From Alteromonas antoniana (GTDB lineage Bacteria; Pseudomonadota; Gammaproteobacteria; Enterobacterales; Alteromonadaceae), in assembly GCF_019249295.1 (NCBI RefSeq), contig NZ_JAESDH010000020.1:39074-103073 (forward strand): DNA of 64,000 nt, given 5' to 3'. Positions 29,992-40,448 of this stretch are shown one piece after another. Positions within the stretch are counted from its first letter, which is position 1, and each line of letters starts with the position of its first letter. The position numbers and the translations under genes are program-made. The notes below the pieces were generated by a model. The model was not told the origin of the DNA and ran no database searches. It saw only the letters and a list, made by a program, of their open reading frames with translations.

Positions 29992-30717
29992 AGATTGCCT
30001 GCTCAGTGCGCTTTTTCCGTGAAAATGCAACATCGATGCGCCAGCCATAAACAGTAATGTGCTGAAAAGCACATAGTTTTGGGGGGAAGAGGAGTATACG
30101 GCCACAGACAGGGCGATAACATTAATGATGCCGTGCGCGGCCAACATGACTGAAAACAAAAAATACTTCTGGCGCTGCCAGTAAATTAAAGCCAGTGCGG
30201 TAAGATAAAAGTGTACAAAGACTCTGACGCCCCCCATTACGGCTAGACCGAATAAGCCACCAGACCCGTAGTACATCACTGCAGGAAACTGATCAGGCGC
30301 TGTACCATCGGTGACTAACAACACCTGCACTGATGTGGCTACCGGCTCCGCCCAAAGCAGTATGTTTTCGTAACTGGCAATAAGGATGGCGAGTATCCAT
30401 ATCGGGTTGCCCAGTGATGTGGCTAACTTTCCCTTGTCTGACAACGGGACAGCAGCAAATAGCAGCAGGCTGCACACCTTAATCAGTTCTTCAATAGCGC
30501 CCCGCAGCAATGTTATGCCATACCGCTCATCGTGCATCAGGTTTTGAGGATCGGTATCAAATGCGCTGACAAGTACCATCATAACCGTCACAAACGCTAC
30601 GCTCAGAAACGTAGCACTGTATCCCTGCCTGTTATGGCAAAAAGTGGCCCAGCAGCTGTAAAGTCCGGTCGATATCATCGCCAGGCTTAGGGTTATTACT
30701 GCTAAATGGGCCAACAA
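29935..30717 (-). CDS. PrsW-like intramembrane protease
   Basis: 260 residues with about seven to eight membrane helices. The spaced motifs of the PrsW/CPBP glutamic-type membrane proteases are visible: EELIK (Glu76, Glu77, Lys80), SYENI (Glu117, Asn118), RVFVHFYLTAL (Arg165, His169) and AAHGIIN (His195, Asn199). Related proteins cleave anti-sigma factors or act in bacteriocin maturation and immunity. Start is TTG at 30715-30717 (or the next TTG); no strong ribosome site, so translation may be coupled to the 63-residue peptide gene that ends 5 nt upstream. Family placement is by my motif reading; an unrelated polytopic membrane protein is possible. Confidence 0.6.
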   Translation of the reverse strand: MLAHLAVITLSLAMISTGLYSCWATFCHNRQGYSATFLSVAFVTVMMVLVSAFDTDPQNLMHDERYGITLLRGAIEELIKVCSLLLFAAVPLSDKGKLATSLGNPIWILAILIASYENILLWAEPVATSVQVLLVTDGTAPDQFPAVMYYGSGGLFGLAVMGGVRVFVHFYLTALALIYWQRQKYFLFSVMLAAHGIINVIALSVAVYSSSPQNYVLFSTLLFMAGASMLHFHGKSALSRQSLPFAAAFDDNPDTTKNCK

Positions 30718-30722
30718 GAGAG

Positions 30723-30914
30723 TTACAGCCTGTTGTAAGCTGACATCCTGTTTTCACCATAGTGCTGACCAATAGCACCGGCCCAATTTACGTTGTAGGA
30801 AAAGACGTCCATGGTTATGCCGAGGCCAAAGATATTCCACTCGCAACAGGTGATAGTTGTTGTGAAGCCTGCACCTGGCAGCTGCGCAACCTCATGTTGA
30901 GTTAAAGTTTTCAC
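30723..30914 (-). CDS. small peptide with double-glycine-type (GA) leader, bacteriocin/RiPP-like precursor
   Basis: 63 residues, GTG start with AAAGGA eight bases upstream. MKTLTQHEVAQLPGA fits the double-glycine leader consensus at every key position counted back from the cut: Leu -12, Thr -11, Glu -8, Val -7, Leu -4, Gly -2, Ala -1. The presumed mature part (48 residues, beginning GFTTTITCCEW) has adjacent Cys-Cys and a Gly-rich WAGAIGQHYG stretch. Such leaders are cut by C39-peptidase ABC exporters; none is in the window. The downstream PrsW-like gene starts 5 nt on. Short but well supported by the ribosome site and leader; exact role unknown. Confidence 0.6.
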   Translation of the reverse strand: MKTLTQHEVAQLPGAGFTTTITCCEWNIFGLGITMDVFSYNVNWAGAIGQHYGENRMSAYNRL

Positions 30915-30994
30915 TTATCAGGTCCTTTGATATCTGTGCAACATTGCACACGGATAAGTGTGCCAGAGATATGCCGAGCCGTTAACTGTACCTA

Positions 30995-31284
30995 ATACCA
31001 ATCCGCATAGGGGTTTGCCCACTCAGCAAGACTGTCAGGCTTTTGGCTAGGCTTGGTTGCACAGGTTTGATGGTTCCAAATCAAGTAAGCATAACAACGC
31101 CCGAAAGTCTGACAGCTCGCCCTTAGGGAGTTGCCCGAAGGGAGTGGCCAAAACGACTTACATCTGTGTTGCGTCCTCTGGACATAGAGTGACTATGCCT
31201 CAGAGAACGCGTCGTGATCTAAGTCGTTTTCGACTAGCCCTCAGGGATCACTCTGAGAGGGTAAACTCCTATGCGGATTGGTAT
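30995..31284. repeat. MITE-like fold-back element with 22-bp terminal inverted repeats
   Basis: The left end starts ATACCAATCCGCATAGG (30995) and the right end is its complement (31263-31284), 21 of 22 bases matching. Inside are nested inverted repeats: CTGTCAG (31032-31038) with CTGACAG (31109-31115), AAAACGACTT (31150-31159) with AAGTCGTTTT (31221-31230), and a central imperfect hairpin about 31171-31210 built from GCGT, CTCTG and CATAG arms. No open frame. The structure is that of a non-autonomous fold-back element. No clear target duplication could be assigned. It lies 22 nt past the yfaE stop. Confidence 0.75.
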
Positions 31285-31306
31285 AAATGCAGAACGATGT
31301 CAGGTA

Positions 31307-31579
31307 TTAAAGCTGTACTTTAATTTTCAGCGCACTAAGCGGTATACAGCAACACGGAAGAATTTCGTCATCATCGATGAATGCAAGGGGATCGGTAGTA
31401 TAATCGACTTCGCCGTCGAGCAGCTTGGTGCGACAGGCACCACAAAACCCTTCACGGCAATGGTAATGGACGGGGATATTTGCAGCTTCCAGCGATTCTA
31501 AAAGCGTTTTCGAAGGACGTGAGGTAAGGCATCCCACATCGACAACATCGATGTGGAATGTATCATCGCTTTTTTTCAT
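31307..31579 (-). CDS. yfaE: 2Fe-2S ferredoxin YfaE, diferric-tyrosyl radical cofactor maintenance protein
   Basis: 90 residues (E. coli 84). A plant-type 2Fe-2S motif CREGFCGACRTKL and a last cluster Cys in LPCCCIPLS. YfaE supplies electrons to rebuild the diiron-tyrosyl radical centre of NrdB. It lies 11 nt after nrdB, the same nrdA-nrdB-yfaE order as in E. coli. Confidence 0.93.
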   Translation of the reverse strand: MKKSDDTFHIDVVDVGCLTSRPSKTLLESLEAANIPVHYHCREGFCGACRTKLLDGEVDYTTDPLAFIDDDEILPCCCIPLSALKIKVQL

Positions 31580-31590
31580 TCACGCGGGGA

Positions 31591-32721
31591 TTACAGCTCG
31601 AAATCCGCGAAATCGTCTTCACTGACCGCTGAATCGATTTGACCCACCAGGTAAGAACTGATTTCTGACTCCTGAGGCGCTACCTGCACATTGTCTGAGT
31701 TAAGGTAGTTGTTCATCCAGGGCAGGGGATTGCTTTTCACATCAAACGGCATATCGAAACCAATGGCAGACATGCGCTGATTGGCAATGTATTCGACGTA
31801 CTGGCACAGAATATCTTTATTCAGACCAATCATAGAGCCGTTCTGGAACAGATAGTCAGCCCATTGCTTTTCCTGTTCAACAGCATTCATAAAGATAGCA
31901 CGGGCTTCTTCACGGCACTCTTCCGCTATTTGTGCCATTTGGGGATCGTCTTTGCCTTTCGCCCACAGATTTAAAATATGCTGTGTTGAAGAAAGGTGCA
32001 GATTCTCATCGCGTGCAATGAGACGGATAATTTTCGAATTCCCTTCCATCAGTTTACGTTCAGCAAACGCAAAGGTGCAGGCAAACGAGACATAGAAGCG
32101 GATGGCTTCCAGTGCATTAACCGAATTCATACACAGGAACAATTTTTTCTTAAGCTCGTACTGATTAATCGTATGAACCTCGCCATCGACGGAATGATCG
32201 CCTTCACCCTGTGTCTGCCACAGTTGTGTTGCGAAGATCAGGTCATCGTAATATTTAGAGATATCCGAGGCACGACGCTTAATTTCTTCATTTACCACGA
32301 TGTCTTCAAAGATATCGCTGGGATCTGAGAACAGGTTACGCAAAATGTGGGTGTACGAACGGGAGTGGATCGTTTCGAAGAACGACCAGGTTTCTACCCA
32401 TGTCTCAAGCTCGGGCAATGACACAATTGGCAGAAACGCGATGTTCGGACTGCGGCCCTGCACGGAATCAAGCAACGTCTGGTATTTCAGGTTAGAAATA
32501 AAGATGTGCTTTTCCGGTTCGGTCAGCTTCTGAAAATCTACACGATCACGTGTTACGTCAACTTCTTCCGGACGCCAGAAAAAGCTGATCTGCTTCTCGA
32601 TGAGCTTCTCGAAAATAGCATGTTTTTGCTGGTCATAACGGGCGACGTTGACCGGATTACCAAAAAACATTGGCTCAACCAACGGGTTGATACTTTGCTG
32701 ATTAAACGTGGTGTATTTCAT
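31591..32721 (-). CDS. nrdB: class Ia ribonucleotide reductase beta subunit NrdB
   Basis: 376 residues, as in E. coli. The diiron ligands and radical Tyr are in order: the [11 protein letters not shown] segment gives Glu, His and the radical Tyr, [15 protein letters not shown] follows with its Glu, and [12 protein letters not shown] gives Glu/His. C-terminal EDDFADFEL binds the alpha subunit. Generates the tyrosyl radical needed for deoxynucleotide synthesis. About 70 nt downstream of nrdA, upstream of yfaE. Confidence 0.97.
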   Translation of the reverse strand: MKYTTFNQQSINPLVEPMFFGNPVNVARYDQQKHAIFEKLIEKQISFFWRPEEVDVTRDRVDFQKLTEPEKHIFISNLKYQTLLDSVQGRSPNIAFLPIVSLPELETWVETWSFFETIHSRSYTHILRNLFSDPSDIFEDIVVNEEIKRRASDISKYYDDLIFATQLWQTQGEGDHSVDGEVHTINQYELKKKLFLCMNSVNALEAIRFYVSFACTFAFAERKLMEGNSKIIRLIARDENLHLSSTQHILNLWAKGKDDPQMAQIAEECREEARAIFMNAVEQEKQWADYLFQNGSMIGLNKDILCQYVEYIANQRMSAIGFDMPFDVKSNPLPWMNNYLNSDNVQVAPQESEISSYLVGQIDSAVSEDDFADFEL

Positions 32722-32790
32722 AGTGGCCTAATAAAGTTAAAACAAACGCGTTTATTATCGGTGTTCTTGCTGTTTTGAATGGGGGGCGCG

Positions 32791-35112
32791 CTATATCTTG
32801 CACGCACCGCCCGCACAATCATCATCTTCTACCATCACGGCTTCCTGAGCATTTGGCTTCTGCTGTTGCTCTTTGACTTCCAGAGAGCTGGAGTCGGAGG
32901 CACCGTCACGGGTGTTGTGATAGTACAATGTTTTCACGCCCAGTTTATAAGTGGTAAGCAGGTCTTTCAGCAACAGCTTCATCGGTACCTTGCCACCATC
33001 ATACTTACCCGGGTCGTAATTGGTATTTGCTGAGATAGTCTGATCGATAAACTTCTGCATGATACCAACGAGTTGCAGATAGCCATCGTTAGAGGGAATA
33101 TCCCATAATAACTCGTATTGATCTTTAAGGTTTTCGTAATCGGGCACGACCTGCTTCAGCACACCATCTTTACTGGACTTAATGCTGATGTGGCCACGTG
33201 GTGGTTCAATACCATTGGTGGCGTTAGAAATCTGTGAAGACGTTTCTGACGGCATCAGCGCAGACAACGTAGAGTTGCGTAAGCCATGCTCCTTAATGTC
33301 GGCGCGTAGGGTCTCCCAGTCCATTTGCAGAGGCTCTTTACACACACTGTCCAGATCTTTCTTGTAAGAATCGATTGGAAGAATACCTTGCGAGTAGGTT
33401 GTCTCGTTAAATTTCGGGCAAGCCCCTTTTTCTTTTGCCAGGTTGTTTGATGCTTTAAGCAGATGATACTGCATGGCTTCAAACGTACGATGCACAAGAC
33501 CGTTAGCGCTGAAATCTGAATATTTCACGCCATTTTTAGCAAGGTAGTAAGCGAAATTGATTACGCCAATACCCAGTGTGCGACGGCCCATCGTGGCGTT
33601 ATAGGCTGCCGGGACCGGATAATCCTGATAGTCCAGCAAACTGTCCAGCGCACGTACCGCCAAATCTGACAACTCTTCAAACTCATCCAGCGACTTAATA
33701 GCACCTAAGTTAAACGCCGATAGTGTACACAGTGCAATTTCACCGTTTTCGTCGTTAACATGTTCAAGGGGCTTCGTCGGCAGCGCAATTTCAAGGCACA
33801 GGTTACTTTGACGTACCGGCGCTACTTCCGGATTAAACGGGCTATGCGTATTACAGTGGTCAACGTTTTGCAGGTAAATACGGCCAGTGCTTGCACGCTC
33901 CTGCATAAACAAGCTGAACAGCTCCATTGCTTTAATTTGCTTCTTGCGAATGCTGTCATCGTTCTCGTATTTGACGTATAGCTCTTCAAACTTGGCTTGA
34001 TCAGCAAAGAAAGCATCGTACAGTCCAGGAACGTCTGACGGACTGAACAGCGTGATATAGCCATCTTTCATCATGCGCTGATACATCAGCTTGTTAAACT
34101 GCACACCATAATCAAGATGACGAACACGGTTTTCTTCTACACCACGGTTATTTTTCAGAACCAGCAGCGATTCGACTTCCATGTGCCAAAGTGGATAGAA
34201 CAACGTAGCCGCACCGCCGCGAACGCCGCCCTGAGAACAGCTTTTAACTGCTGTCTGGAAGTATTTATAAAACGGAATACAACCAGTGTGGAAGGCTTCA
34301 CCACCACGAATAGGACTGCCCAGTGCGCGAATGCGACCGGCATTTACGCCAATGCCAGCACGCTGACTGACATACTTAACGATAGCACTGGCTGTAGCGT
34401 TAATAGAGTCCAGACTATCACCTGTCTCAATCAGAACACATGAGCTGAACTGCCGTGTCGGCGTACGCACACCAGACATAATTGGTGTAGGCAAAGACAG
34501 CTTGAAAGTAGACGCCGCATCATAAAAGCGACGAATATAGCTCAACCGTGTGTCTTTAGGATAATTAGCAAACAGGCAGGCGGCTACCAAGATATAAAGG
34601 AACTGTGCACTTTCGTAAATTTCACCGGTAACACGGTTTTGTACCAGGTATTTACCTTCAAGCTGTTTGACCGCGGCATAACTGAAGTTCATATCGCGCC
34701 AATGGTCAATATAGCTGTCCATTTCGGCAAACTCTTCAGCAGTGTAGTCTTTTAGCAAGTGCTCATCATATTTGCCCATGTCTACCATCTTGGCGACGTG
34801 GTCAAACAGGGCAGGTGGCTCGAATTCACCGTACGCTTTTTTGCGCAGATGGAAAATGGCCAGGCGCGCTGCCAGATACTGATAGTCTGGTGCATCGGTT
34901 GAAATTAAATCTGCTGCAGATTTGATCAACGTTTCATGAATTTCGCTGGTATTAATACCGTCATAAAACTGAATTTGTGCTTTGATCTCTACCTGGGAGA
35001 CAGAAACATTGTTTAGCCCTTTGGCTGCCCATGTGATGACCTTGTGAATTTTTTCCAGATCGATGGGCTCTTTTTCACCGTTTCGTTTGGTGACGTATAG
35101 ATTATTGTTCAT
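32791..35112 (-). CDS. nrdA: class Ia ribonucleoside-diphosphate reductase alpha subunit NrdA
   Basis: 773 residues from the ATG at 35110-35112 (MNNNLYVTKRNGEKEPIDL); a 46-residue upstream extension of the open frame is unlike the family. ATP-cone at the N-terminus, active-site RQSNLCLEIALPT with the radical Cys and Glu, TPIMSGVRTPTRQFSSC, and C-terminal redox pair in CAGGACKI. Reduces ribonucleoside diphosphates to deoxy forms. Overall regulation by the N-terminal ATP/dATP cone. Preceded by two NrdR boxes and a leader of roughly 390 nt. Confidence 0.97.
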   Translation of the reverse strand: MNNNLYVTKRNGEKEPIDLEKIHKVITWAAKGLNNVSVSQVEIKAQIQFYDGINTSEIHETLIKSAADLISTDAPDYQYLAARLAIFHLRKKAYGEFEPPALFDHVAKMVDMGKYDEHLLKDYTAEEFAEMDSYIDHWRDMNFSYAAVKQLEGKYLVQNRVTGEIYESAQFLYILVAACLFANYPKDTRLSYIRRFYDAASTFKLSLPTPIMSGVRTPTRQFSSCVLIETGDSLDSINATASAIVKYVSQRAGIGVNAGRIRALGSPIRGGEAFHTGCIPFYKYFQTAVKSCSQGGVRGGAATLFYPLWHMEVESLLVLKNNRGVEENRVRHLDYGVQFNKLMYQRMMKDGYITLFSPSDVPGLYDAFFADQAKFEELYVKYENDDSIRKKQIKAMELFSLFMQERASTGRIYLQNVDHCNTHSPFNPEVAPVRQSNLCLEIALPTKPLEHVNDENGEIALCTLSAFNLGAIKSLDEFEELSDLAVRALDSLLDYQDYPVPAAYNATMGRRTLGIGVINFAYYLAKNGVKYSDFSANGLVHRTFEAMQYHLLKASNNLAKEKGACPKFNETTYSQGILPIDSYKKDLDSVCKEPLQMDWETLRADIKEHGLRNSTLSALMPSETSSQISNATNGIEPPRGHISIKSSKDGVLKQVVPDYENLKDQYELLWDIPSNDGYLQLVGIMQKFIDQTISANTNYDPGKYDGGKVPMKLLLKDLLTTYKLGVKTLYYHNTRDGASDSSSLEVKEQQQKPNAQEAVMVEDDDCAGGACKI

Positions 35113-35504
35113 TGGTACTGGCCGTTTATTTGTTAGCGCGTGAAGCGAAGGTTTTTGCACCCGATTTTTATTGTTTCTGAGCATCCGGGACTCAACCCCG
35201 GATCTCGTGCGATCAATATACTGCGAAAGAATGATCTGACACGATCCCAAGCGGCAGCGTTGCTGTTTTTAATTCTTCTTCGCTTACGCGTTCGCTTTGG
35301 ATTAAACACAAGATAGTGAGGTTTTGGTTTTAATGCAACCCAATATCTGGTGGTTATTCCAGCAGTCAGGCACAAGTGATTTTCAGGTTAGTAGTGACTC
35401 ACCTAAAAGCGTTGAACAAGCGTTAATTATCGCAAATGCAAGCATTTTACTGATCATATTTTTTTATTAAAACAAATTATTCCTAAATCGTTTTTTTTAT
35501 AAAA

Positions 35505-35552
35505 ACACGATATATAGTGATGTGCCCAAAATGTGAGCACAAGATATAGTAT
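35505..35552. promoter_or_regulatory. tandem NrdR boxes upstream of nrdA
   Basis: ACACGATATATAGTGA (35505-35520) and GCACAAGATATAGTAT (35537-35552) each fit the NrdR box (ACAC-A-TATAT-GTGT) with few mismatches and start 32 bp apart, three helical turns, the classic paired arrangement. NrdR is the nucleotide-sensing repressor of ribonucleotide reductase genes. The boxes are about 390 bp before the nrdA start; the 35113-35500 stretch between holds no gene I can support and may be a long 5' leader. Confidence 0.85.
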
Positions 35553-35557
35553 TTGAC

Positions 35558-36262
35558 CTATTGGTCAGCCACAGTATGTAGTAGGTAATTCACATCCACA
35601 TTGCGATCCGACAAATAAAAAGACTGCGTGAGCGGATCCATGTGTAAGCCAGTGATATGACGATTAAACAGCGACGCATGATCGGTCATCGCCATCAGCT
35701 CTGATGGTTTGATAAACCGACCATGCTGATGCGTTCCTTTTGGCACCAGGTTTAACACATACTCTGCGCCAACAATGCCAAGCAGATACGACTTGATATT
35801 CCGGTTAAGTGTGGAAAAGAAGACATGGCCGCCCGGTTTCACCAGTTTCGCGCATGCTGCAACTACCGAAGCGGGTTCCGGCACGTGCTCCAGCATCTCC
35901 ATACAAGTGACAACGTCAAACGTGCCGGCATTGTCAGCAGCAAACTCTTCCGCAGTAATCTTTTTGTAAGTGACACTGATACCCGATTCCAGACCGTGAA
36001 GCTTTGCCACCTCTAACGAAGCTTCAGCCATATCAATGCCGGTTACTGTAGCACCGGCCCGGGCCATGCTCTCCGCGAGAATGCCGCCACCGCAGCCAAC
36101 ATCAACCACCGTTTTACCAAACAGCCCGTCTGTATGTTGCTGAATAAAATCCAGCCTGAGAGGATTAATCGCGTGCAGAGGTTTAAATTCACCTTCAGGG
36201 TCCCACCAGCGGGAAGCCAGTTCCCCAAATTTATCAATTTCCTGTTGATCAACGTTCGCCAT
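35558..36262 (-). CDS. ubiG: ubiquinone biosynthesis O-methyltransferase UbiG
   Basis: 234 residues from the ATG at 36260-36262 ([21 protein letters not shown]); the longer frame to 36481 is rejected. SAM loop [16 protein letters not shown] and [10 protein letters not shown] are typical. It does both O-methylations of the ubiquinone head group. Divergent from gyrA, the same pairing as ubiG-gyrA in E. coli. Its stop comes just before the NrdR boxes, so ubiG and nrdA share a strand but probably not a transcript. Confidence 0.96.
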   Translation of the reverse strand: MANVDQQEIDKFGELASRWWDPEGEFKPLHAINPLRLDFIQQHTDGLFGKTVVDVGCGGGILAESMARAGATVTGIDMAEASLEVAKLHGLESGISVTYKKITAEEFAADNAGTFDVVTCMEMLEHVPEPASVVAACAKLVKPGGHVFFSTLNRNIKSYLLGIVGAEYVLNLVPKGTHQHGRFIKPSELMAMTDHASLFNRHITGLHMDPLTQSFYLSDRNVDVNYLLHTVADQ

Positions 36263-36438
36263 ATCGAAATCCAGTAGAAATAAGCAGACCAACGTAAGGT
36301 CTGTTTGAGTTATCGGGCTAACATAGCGTAAATTGGTAAATAATGGGATTGAAAATATGCGGCGACATTGCTGGTTGAATGAAAAATAAACGGTCAGTGC
36401 GCTGAGGCTGATTAAGCGATCATTCAGCGCTACATTAT

Positions 36439-36468
36439 TTGACTTACCGGTGGTACACTCGGTATGAA
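36439..36468 (+). promoter_or_regulatory. possible gyrA promoter
   Basis: TTGACT at 36439-36444 and TATGAA at 36463-36468 with 18-bp spacing, about 100 bp before the gyrA ATG in the ubiG-gyrA divergent gap. Read by eye only. Confidence 0.4.
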
Positions 36469-36568
36469 TTAACACCCCCATAATAAATTGTGCGCCGGGT
36501 ATCAGAGGGGAAGCTCAGATGACCTGCCGGTAGCGCAAATGAACCGATAACAAGGGACTAAGCAGTTT

Positions 36569-39259
36569 ATGACTGATAACGCTAAAGAAATCCTCCCCGT
36601 AAATATTGAGGAAGAGTTGAAGAACTCCTACCTTGATTACGCGATGAGCGTTATTGTTGGGCGTGCATTGCCCGATGTAAGAGATGGCCTGAAGCCGGTA
36701 CACCGCCGCGTACTTTTCGCCATGAACGAACTCAAAAACGACTTCAACAAACCGTATAAAAAGTCTGCCCGTGTAGTGGGTGACGTTATCGGTAAATATC
36801 ACCCCCATGGTGACTCAGCGGTATATGACACCATTGTCCGTATGGCACAGCCTTTCTCATTGCGCTATATGCTGGTAGACGGACAGGGTAACTTCGGTTC
36901 TGTAGACGGCGACTCTGCTGCTGCAATGCGTTATACCGAAGTACGTATGGCGAAAATCGCCCACGAATTGCTGGCTGATCTGGATAAAGAGACAGTGGAT
37001 TTCGTACCGAACTATGACGGTACCGAATTTATTCCTGAAGTGCTGCCAACTAAAGTCCCGAACCTGCTGGTAAATGGTTCATCAGGTATTGCAGTTGGTA
37101 TGGCCACAAACATTCCGCCGCATAACCTGACTGAAGTCATCAACGGCTGTATTGCTTTGATCGAAGATCCCAGCATTACTATCGATGATTTGATGACTCA
37201 TATTCCAGGCCCTGACTTCCCGACAGCGGCGATGATCAGTGGACGTAAAGGAATAGAAGATGCTTATCGCACAGGTCGGGGCAAAATCTATCTGCGCGCG
37301 AAAGCTGAAATAGAGACGGAAGATAACGGTAAAGAAACCATTATCGTTAATGAAATTCCGTATCAGGTTAACAAAGCGCGACTTATCGAAAAGATTGCTG
37401 AGCTGGTTAAAGAGAAGCGCATTGAAGGTATTTCTGCACTTCGCGATGAATCCGATAAAGAAGGTATGCGGATTGTAATCGAAGTGAAGCGGTCAGAGTC
37501 CGCAGAAGTTCTGCTTAATCACCTGTATGCCAATACACAGCTGCAAACAGTATTCGGTATTAATATGGTGGCGCTGGATAATGGCCAGCCCAAAGTATTT
37601 AACCTGAAAGAAACGCTTGAATGCTTTATTCTGCATCGCCGCGAGGTAGTGACACGCCGCACCGTATTTGAACTGCGTAAAGCGCGCGACCGTGCACACA
37701 TTCTTGAAGGCCTGGCAATTGCGCTGGCAAACATCGATCCGATTATCGAAGTGATTAAAGCGTCACAGAGTCCGGCAGATGCGAAGAAATCGCTGGTCGG
37801 TCAGGGCTGGAACCTGGGCGACGTCTCAGAAATGCTGGAGCGTGCCGGAAATGATGCTGCCCGTCCAGACTGGCTGATGCCTGAATTTGGTATTCGTGAT
37901 GGCAAGTATTATCTGACTGAGCAACAGGCTCAGGCTATCCTGGACTTACGTCTGCACAAGCTGACCGGTCTGGAGCATGAAAAGATCCTTGATGAATATA
38001 AAGCGTTGCTTGAGCAAATTGCTGAGCTGCTGCATATTCTGAACAGCCCTGAGCGTCTGATGGAAGTGATCAGAGAAGAGCTGGAGCTGATCCGTGATGA
38101 ATTTGGTGACGAACGTCGTACTGAAATCACTGCGGCAAGCCACGATATTGATATTGAAGATCTGATTGAACAGGAAGACGTTGTTGTCACGCTTTCACGT
38201 GAGGGCTATGTGAAGTATCAGAAACTGTCTGATTACGAAGCACAGCGCCGTGGTGGTAAAGGCAAATCGGCCACGAAGATGAAAGATGAAGATATCATCG
38301 AGCGCTTGCTGGTCGCCAACACGCACGATCATATTCTCTGCTTCTCAACCCGTGGCCGCTTATACTGGCTGAAGGTATATCAATTGCCGTTCGCAAGCCG
38401 AAATGCCCGAGGACGTCCAATTGTAAATATTCTGCCGCTGGAACAGGACGAGCGCATTACCGCTATTCTTCCGATTAAAGAATTCGAAGAAGGTAAGTTC
38501 GTACTTATGGCGACAGCTAACGGCGTAGTTAAGAAGACTGACCTGAGTCTTTACTCGCGTCCACGTTCAAGCGGTATTATCGCGGTGAATCTGAATGACG
38601 GTGATGAGCTGATTGGTGTAGCAATTACCCATGGTGATGATGACATCATGTTGTTCTCTGACGCCGGTAAAGTGGTTCGCTTTAACGAGAAGCTTCGCGA
38701 TGCAGAAACCGGCGCAGTGAAGCTGGATCCTGAAACGGGCGAAGAGATGATGGCGCTGCGCCCAATGGGCCGTACGGCAACAGGTGTACGCGGTATCAAA
38801 TTGCAGGATGATCAGAAAGTGGTATCACTGATTGTTCCGCGCGGTGATGGCGCGATTCTGACTACCACCGTGAACGGATTTGGTAAGCGCACGCCGTTGG
38901 ACGACTATCCGGCGAAGAGCCGCGCAACCCAGGGCGTTGTATCGATCAAAGTTTCCGAGAGAAACGGGAAAGTGATTGGCGCTGTTCAGGTTGATGATAA
39001 CAATGAGATTATGCTGATTAGTGACATGGGAACGCTGGTTCGTACTCGCGTATCCGAAGTGTCTGTTGTCGGCCGTAATACGCAGGGTGTTCGACTTATC
39101 CGTACCGGTGAAAACGAGCATGTTGTTGGTCTTCAGCGAATTGAAGAAGTTGAAGATGTATTAGACGAAGCACTATTAGAAGACGGTGAAGAAAACGCCG
39201 CGGTGGCTGAATCTGCTGACACCGATAACGGTGAAGATAAGCCAGCGACAGAAGAGTAG
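36569..39259 (+). CDS. gyrA: DNA gyrase subunit A
   Basis: 896 residues (E. coli 875). Catalytic Tyr122 in AAMRYTE; quinolone-resistance region [10 protein letters not shown] has Ser83 and Asp87, the drug-sensitive residues. GyrA-box QRRGGKG in [15 protein letters not shown] is followed by the six-bladed C-terminal DNA-wrapping domain and an acidic tail ([18 protein letters not shown]). With GyrB it introduces negative supercoils. Ends before an AT-flanked palindrome at 39313. Confidence 0.98.
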   Translation: MTDNAKEILPVNIEEELKNSYLDYAMSVIVGRALPDVRDGLKPVHRRVLFAMNELKNDFNKPYKKSARVVGDVIGKYHPHGDSAVYDTIVRMAQPFSLRYMLVDGQGNFGSVDGDSAAAMRYTEVRMAKIAHELLADLDKETVDFVPNYDGTEFIPEVLPTKVPNLLVNGSSGIAVGMATNIPPHNLTEVINGCIALIEDPSITIDDLMTHIPGPDFPTAAMISGRKGIEDAYRTGRGKIYLRAKAEIETEDNGKETIIVNEIPYQVNKARLIEKIAELVKEKRIEGISALRDESDKEGMRIVIEVKRSESAEVLLNHLYANTQLQTVFGINMVALDNGQPKVFNLKETLECFILHRREVVTRRTVFELRKARDRAHILEGLAIALANIDPIIEVIKASQSPADAKKSLVGQGWNLGDVSEMLERAGNDAARPDWLMPEFGIRDGKYYLTEQQAQAILDLRLHKLTGLEHEKILDEYKALLEQIAELLHILNSPERLMEVIREELELIRDEFGDERRTEITAASHDIDIEDLIEQEDVVVTLSREGYVKYQKLSDYEAQRRGGKGKSATKMKDEDIIERLLVANTHDHILCFSTRGRLYWLKVYQLPFASRNARGRPIVNILPLEQDERITAILPIKEFEEGKFVLMATANGVVKKTDLSLYSRPRSSGIIAVNLNDGDELIGVAITHGDDDIMLFSDAGKVVRFNEKLRDAETGAVKLDPETGEEMMALRPMGRTATGVRGIKLQDDQKVVSLIVPRGDGAILTTTVNGFGKRTPLDDYPAKSRATQGVVSIKVSERNGKVIGAVQVDDNNEIMLISDMGTLVRTRVSEVSVVGRNTQGVRLIRTGENEHVVGLQRIEEVEDVLDEALLEDGEENAAVAESADTDNGEDKPATEE

Positions 39260-39312
39260 CGCATGAGTGTGCCGGTACCGTTTAGGTATCGGCTTCATGC
39301 AGGTTCTTTGGT

Positions 39313-39336
39313 AACAAGCGGCATATGCCGCTTGTT
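39313..39336 (+). terminator. perfect palindromic hairpin after gyrA
   Basis: Arms AACAAGCGGC / GCCGCTTGTT around ATAT, giving a 10-bp stem, about 53 nt past the gyrA stop. Only a weak T-run follows, so it may terminate inefficiently, letting some transcription reach serC 27 nt downstream. Confidence 0.55.
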
Positions 39337-39362
39337 GTGTTTACAGGTGTTGAAAAAGCGCA

Positions 39363-40448
39363 ATGAAAAACGTGTTTAATTTTAGTGCTGGCCCGGCCAT
39401 GCTCCCCTATGAAGTCATGGCACAGGCTAAAGATGAATTTGTGAACTGGCGTGACTCCGGCTGCTCTGTCATGGAGGTAAGCCATCGCGGTAAAGATTTT
39501 ATTGATGTCGCGGCTCAGGCTGAGCAAGATCTTCGCGATTTGCTGAATGTGCCTGATAACTATCACGTACTGTTTACCCACGGCGGTGGTCGCGGTCAAT
39601 TCGCGGCGGTACCGTTAAATTTGTCAACAGAACAGCAGACAAGTTTACATCTGGTGAGTGGCTCCTGGTCTAAGGGGGCAGTCAGCGAAGCGCAAAAATA
39701 TAATCAGCCGGTAGTGGTTGGAAATGTCAGCCAGAAAGACGGTAAACATTACGTTGAAAAACCTGTGTTCGATTCGTCCTGGTCAGACGCTGCGTATTAT
39801 CATTTTTGCCCAAATGAAACCGTAGATGGGATTGAGTTTAGCTGGTTGCCTGAATCTGGCGATGTCCCGCTGGTTGCGGATATGTCCTCAACGATACTGT
39901 CTCGCCCGCTGGATGTGTCTAAATACGGTGTGATTTATGCGGGCGCACAGAAAAATATCGGCCCCTCCGGTTTATCCGTGGTGATAGTCAGAAAAGATCT
40001 GGTAGGAAATGCGCGTCAGGCCACGCCGTCCATTTTTGATTATGACTTGCTGGCGGGCTCGGACTCTATGTACAACACGCCACCGACCTTTTCCTGGTAC
40101 TTAGCCGGACTGGTGTTTAAATGGCTGAAAGCGCAGGGGGGGCTTGAGGTTATTGACAAACGAAATGACGAGAAAGCTAACCTGCTGTATGCAGAAATCG
40201 ACAACTCCGACTTTTATCAGTCACAGGTACACCCGGATAATCGCTCAAGAATGAATGTGCCGTTCCAGTTAGCCATGCCGGAGCTGGATGCTGAATTTCT
40301 GAAAAAAGCTGACGACGCAGGCCTGGTCGCACTGAAAGGACACCGCTCGGTGGGTGGCATGCGTGCAAGTATCTACAACGCCATGCCAGTTGAAGGCGTG
40401 GTGGCATTGGTAGAATTCATGCAGGAATTTGAGAGGACCCACGGATGA
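39363..40448 (+). CDS. serC: phosphoserine aminotransferase SerC
   Basis: 361 residues (E. coli 362). PLP-binding Lys in [28 protein letters not shown] and [14 protein letters not shown] are family motifs. It makes 3-phosphoserine (serine path) and acts in pyridoxal phosphate synthesis. Its stop overlaps the aroA start by ATGA, and serC-aroA is a common enterobacterial-type operon. Confidence 0.97.
   Translation: MKNVFNFSAGPAMLPYEVMAQAKDEFVNWRDSGCSVMEVSHRGKDFIDVAAQAEQDLRDLLNVPDNYHVLFTHGGGRGQFAAVPLNLSTEQQTSLHLVSGSWSKGAVSEAQKYNQPVVVGNVSQKDGKHYVEKPVFDSSWSDAAYYHFCPNETVDGIEFSWLPESGDVPLVADMSSTILSRPLDVSKYGVIYAGAQKNIGPSGLSVVIVRKDLVGNARQATPSIFDYDLLAGSDSMYNTPPTFSWYLAGLVFKWLKAQGGLEVIDKRNDEKANLLYAEIDNSDFYQSQVHPDNRSRMNVPFQLAMPELDAEFLKKADDAGLVALKGHRSVGGMRASIYNAMPVEGVVALVEFMQEFERTHG

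Noticed and set aside
36263..36481. N-terminal extension of ubiG
   Set aside because: The extra residues are unlike any UbiG; the family start [12 protein letters not shown] is at 36262.
36569..39259. Quinolone-resistance change in gyrA
   Set aside because: Ser83 and Asp87 are both the sensitive wild-type residues.
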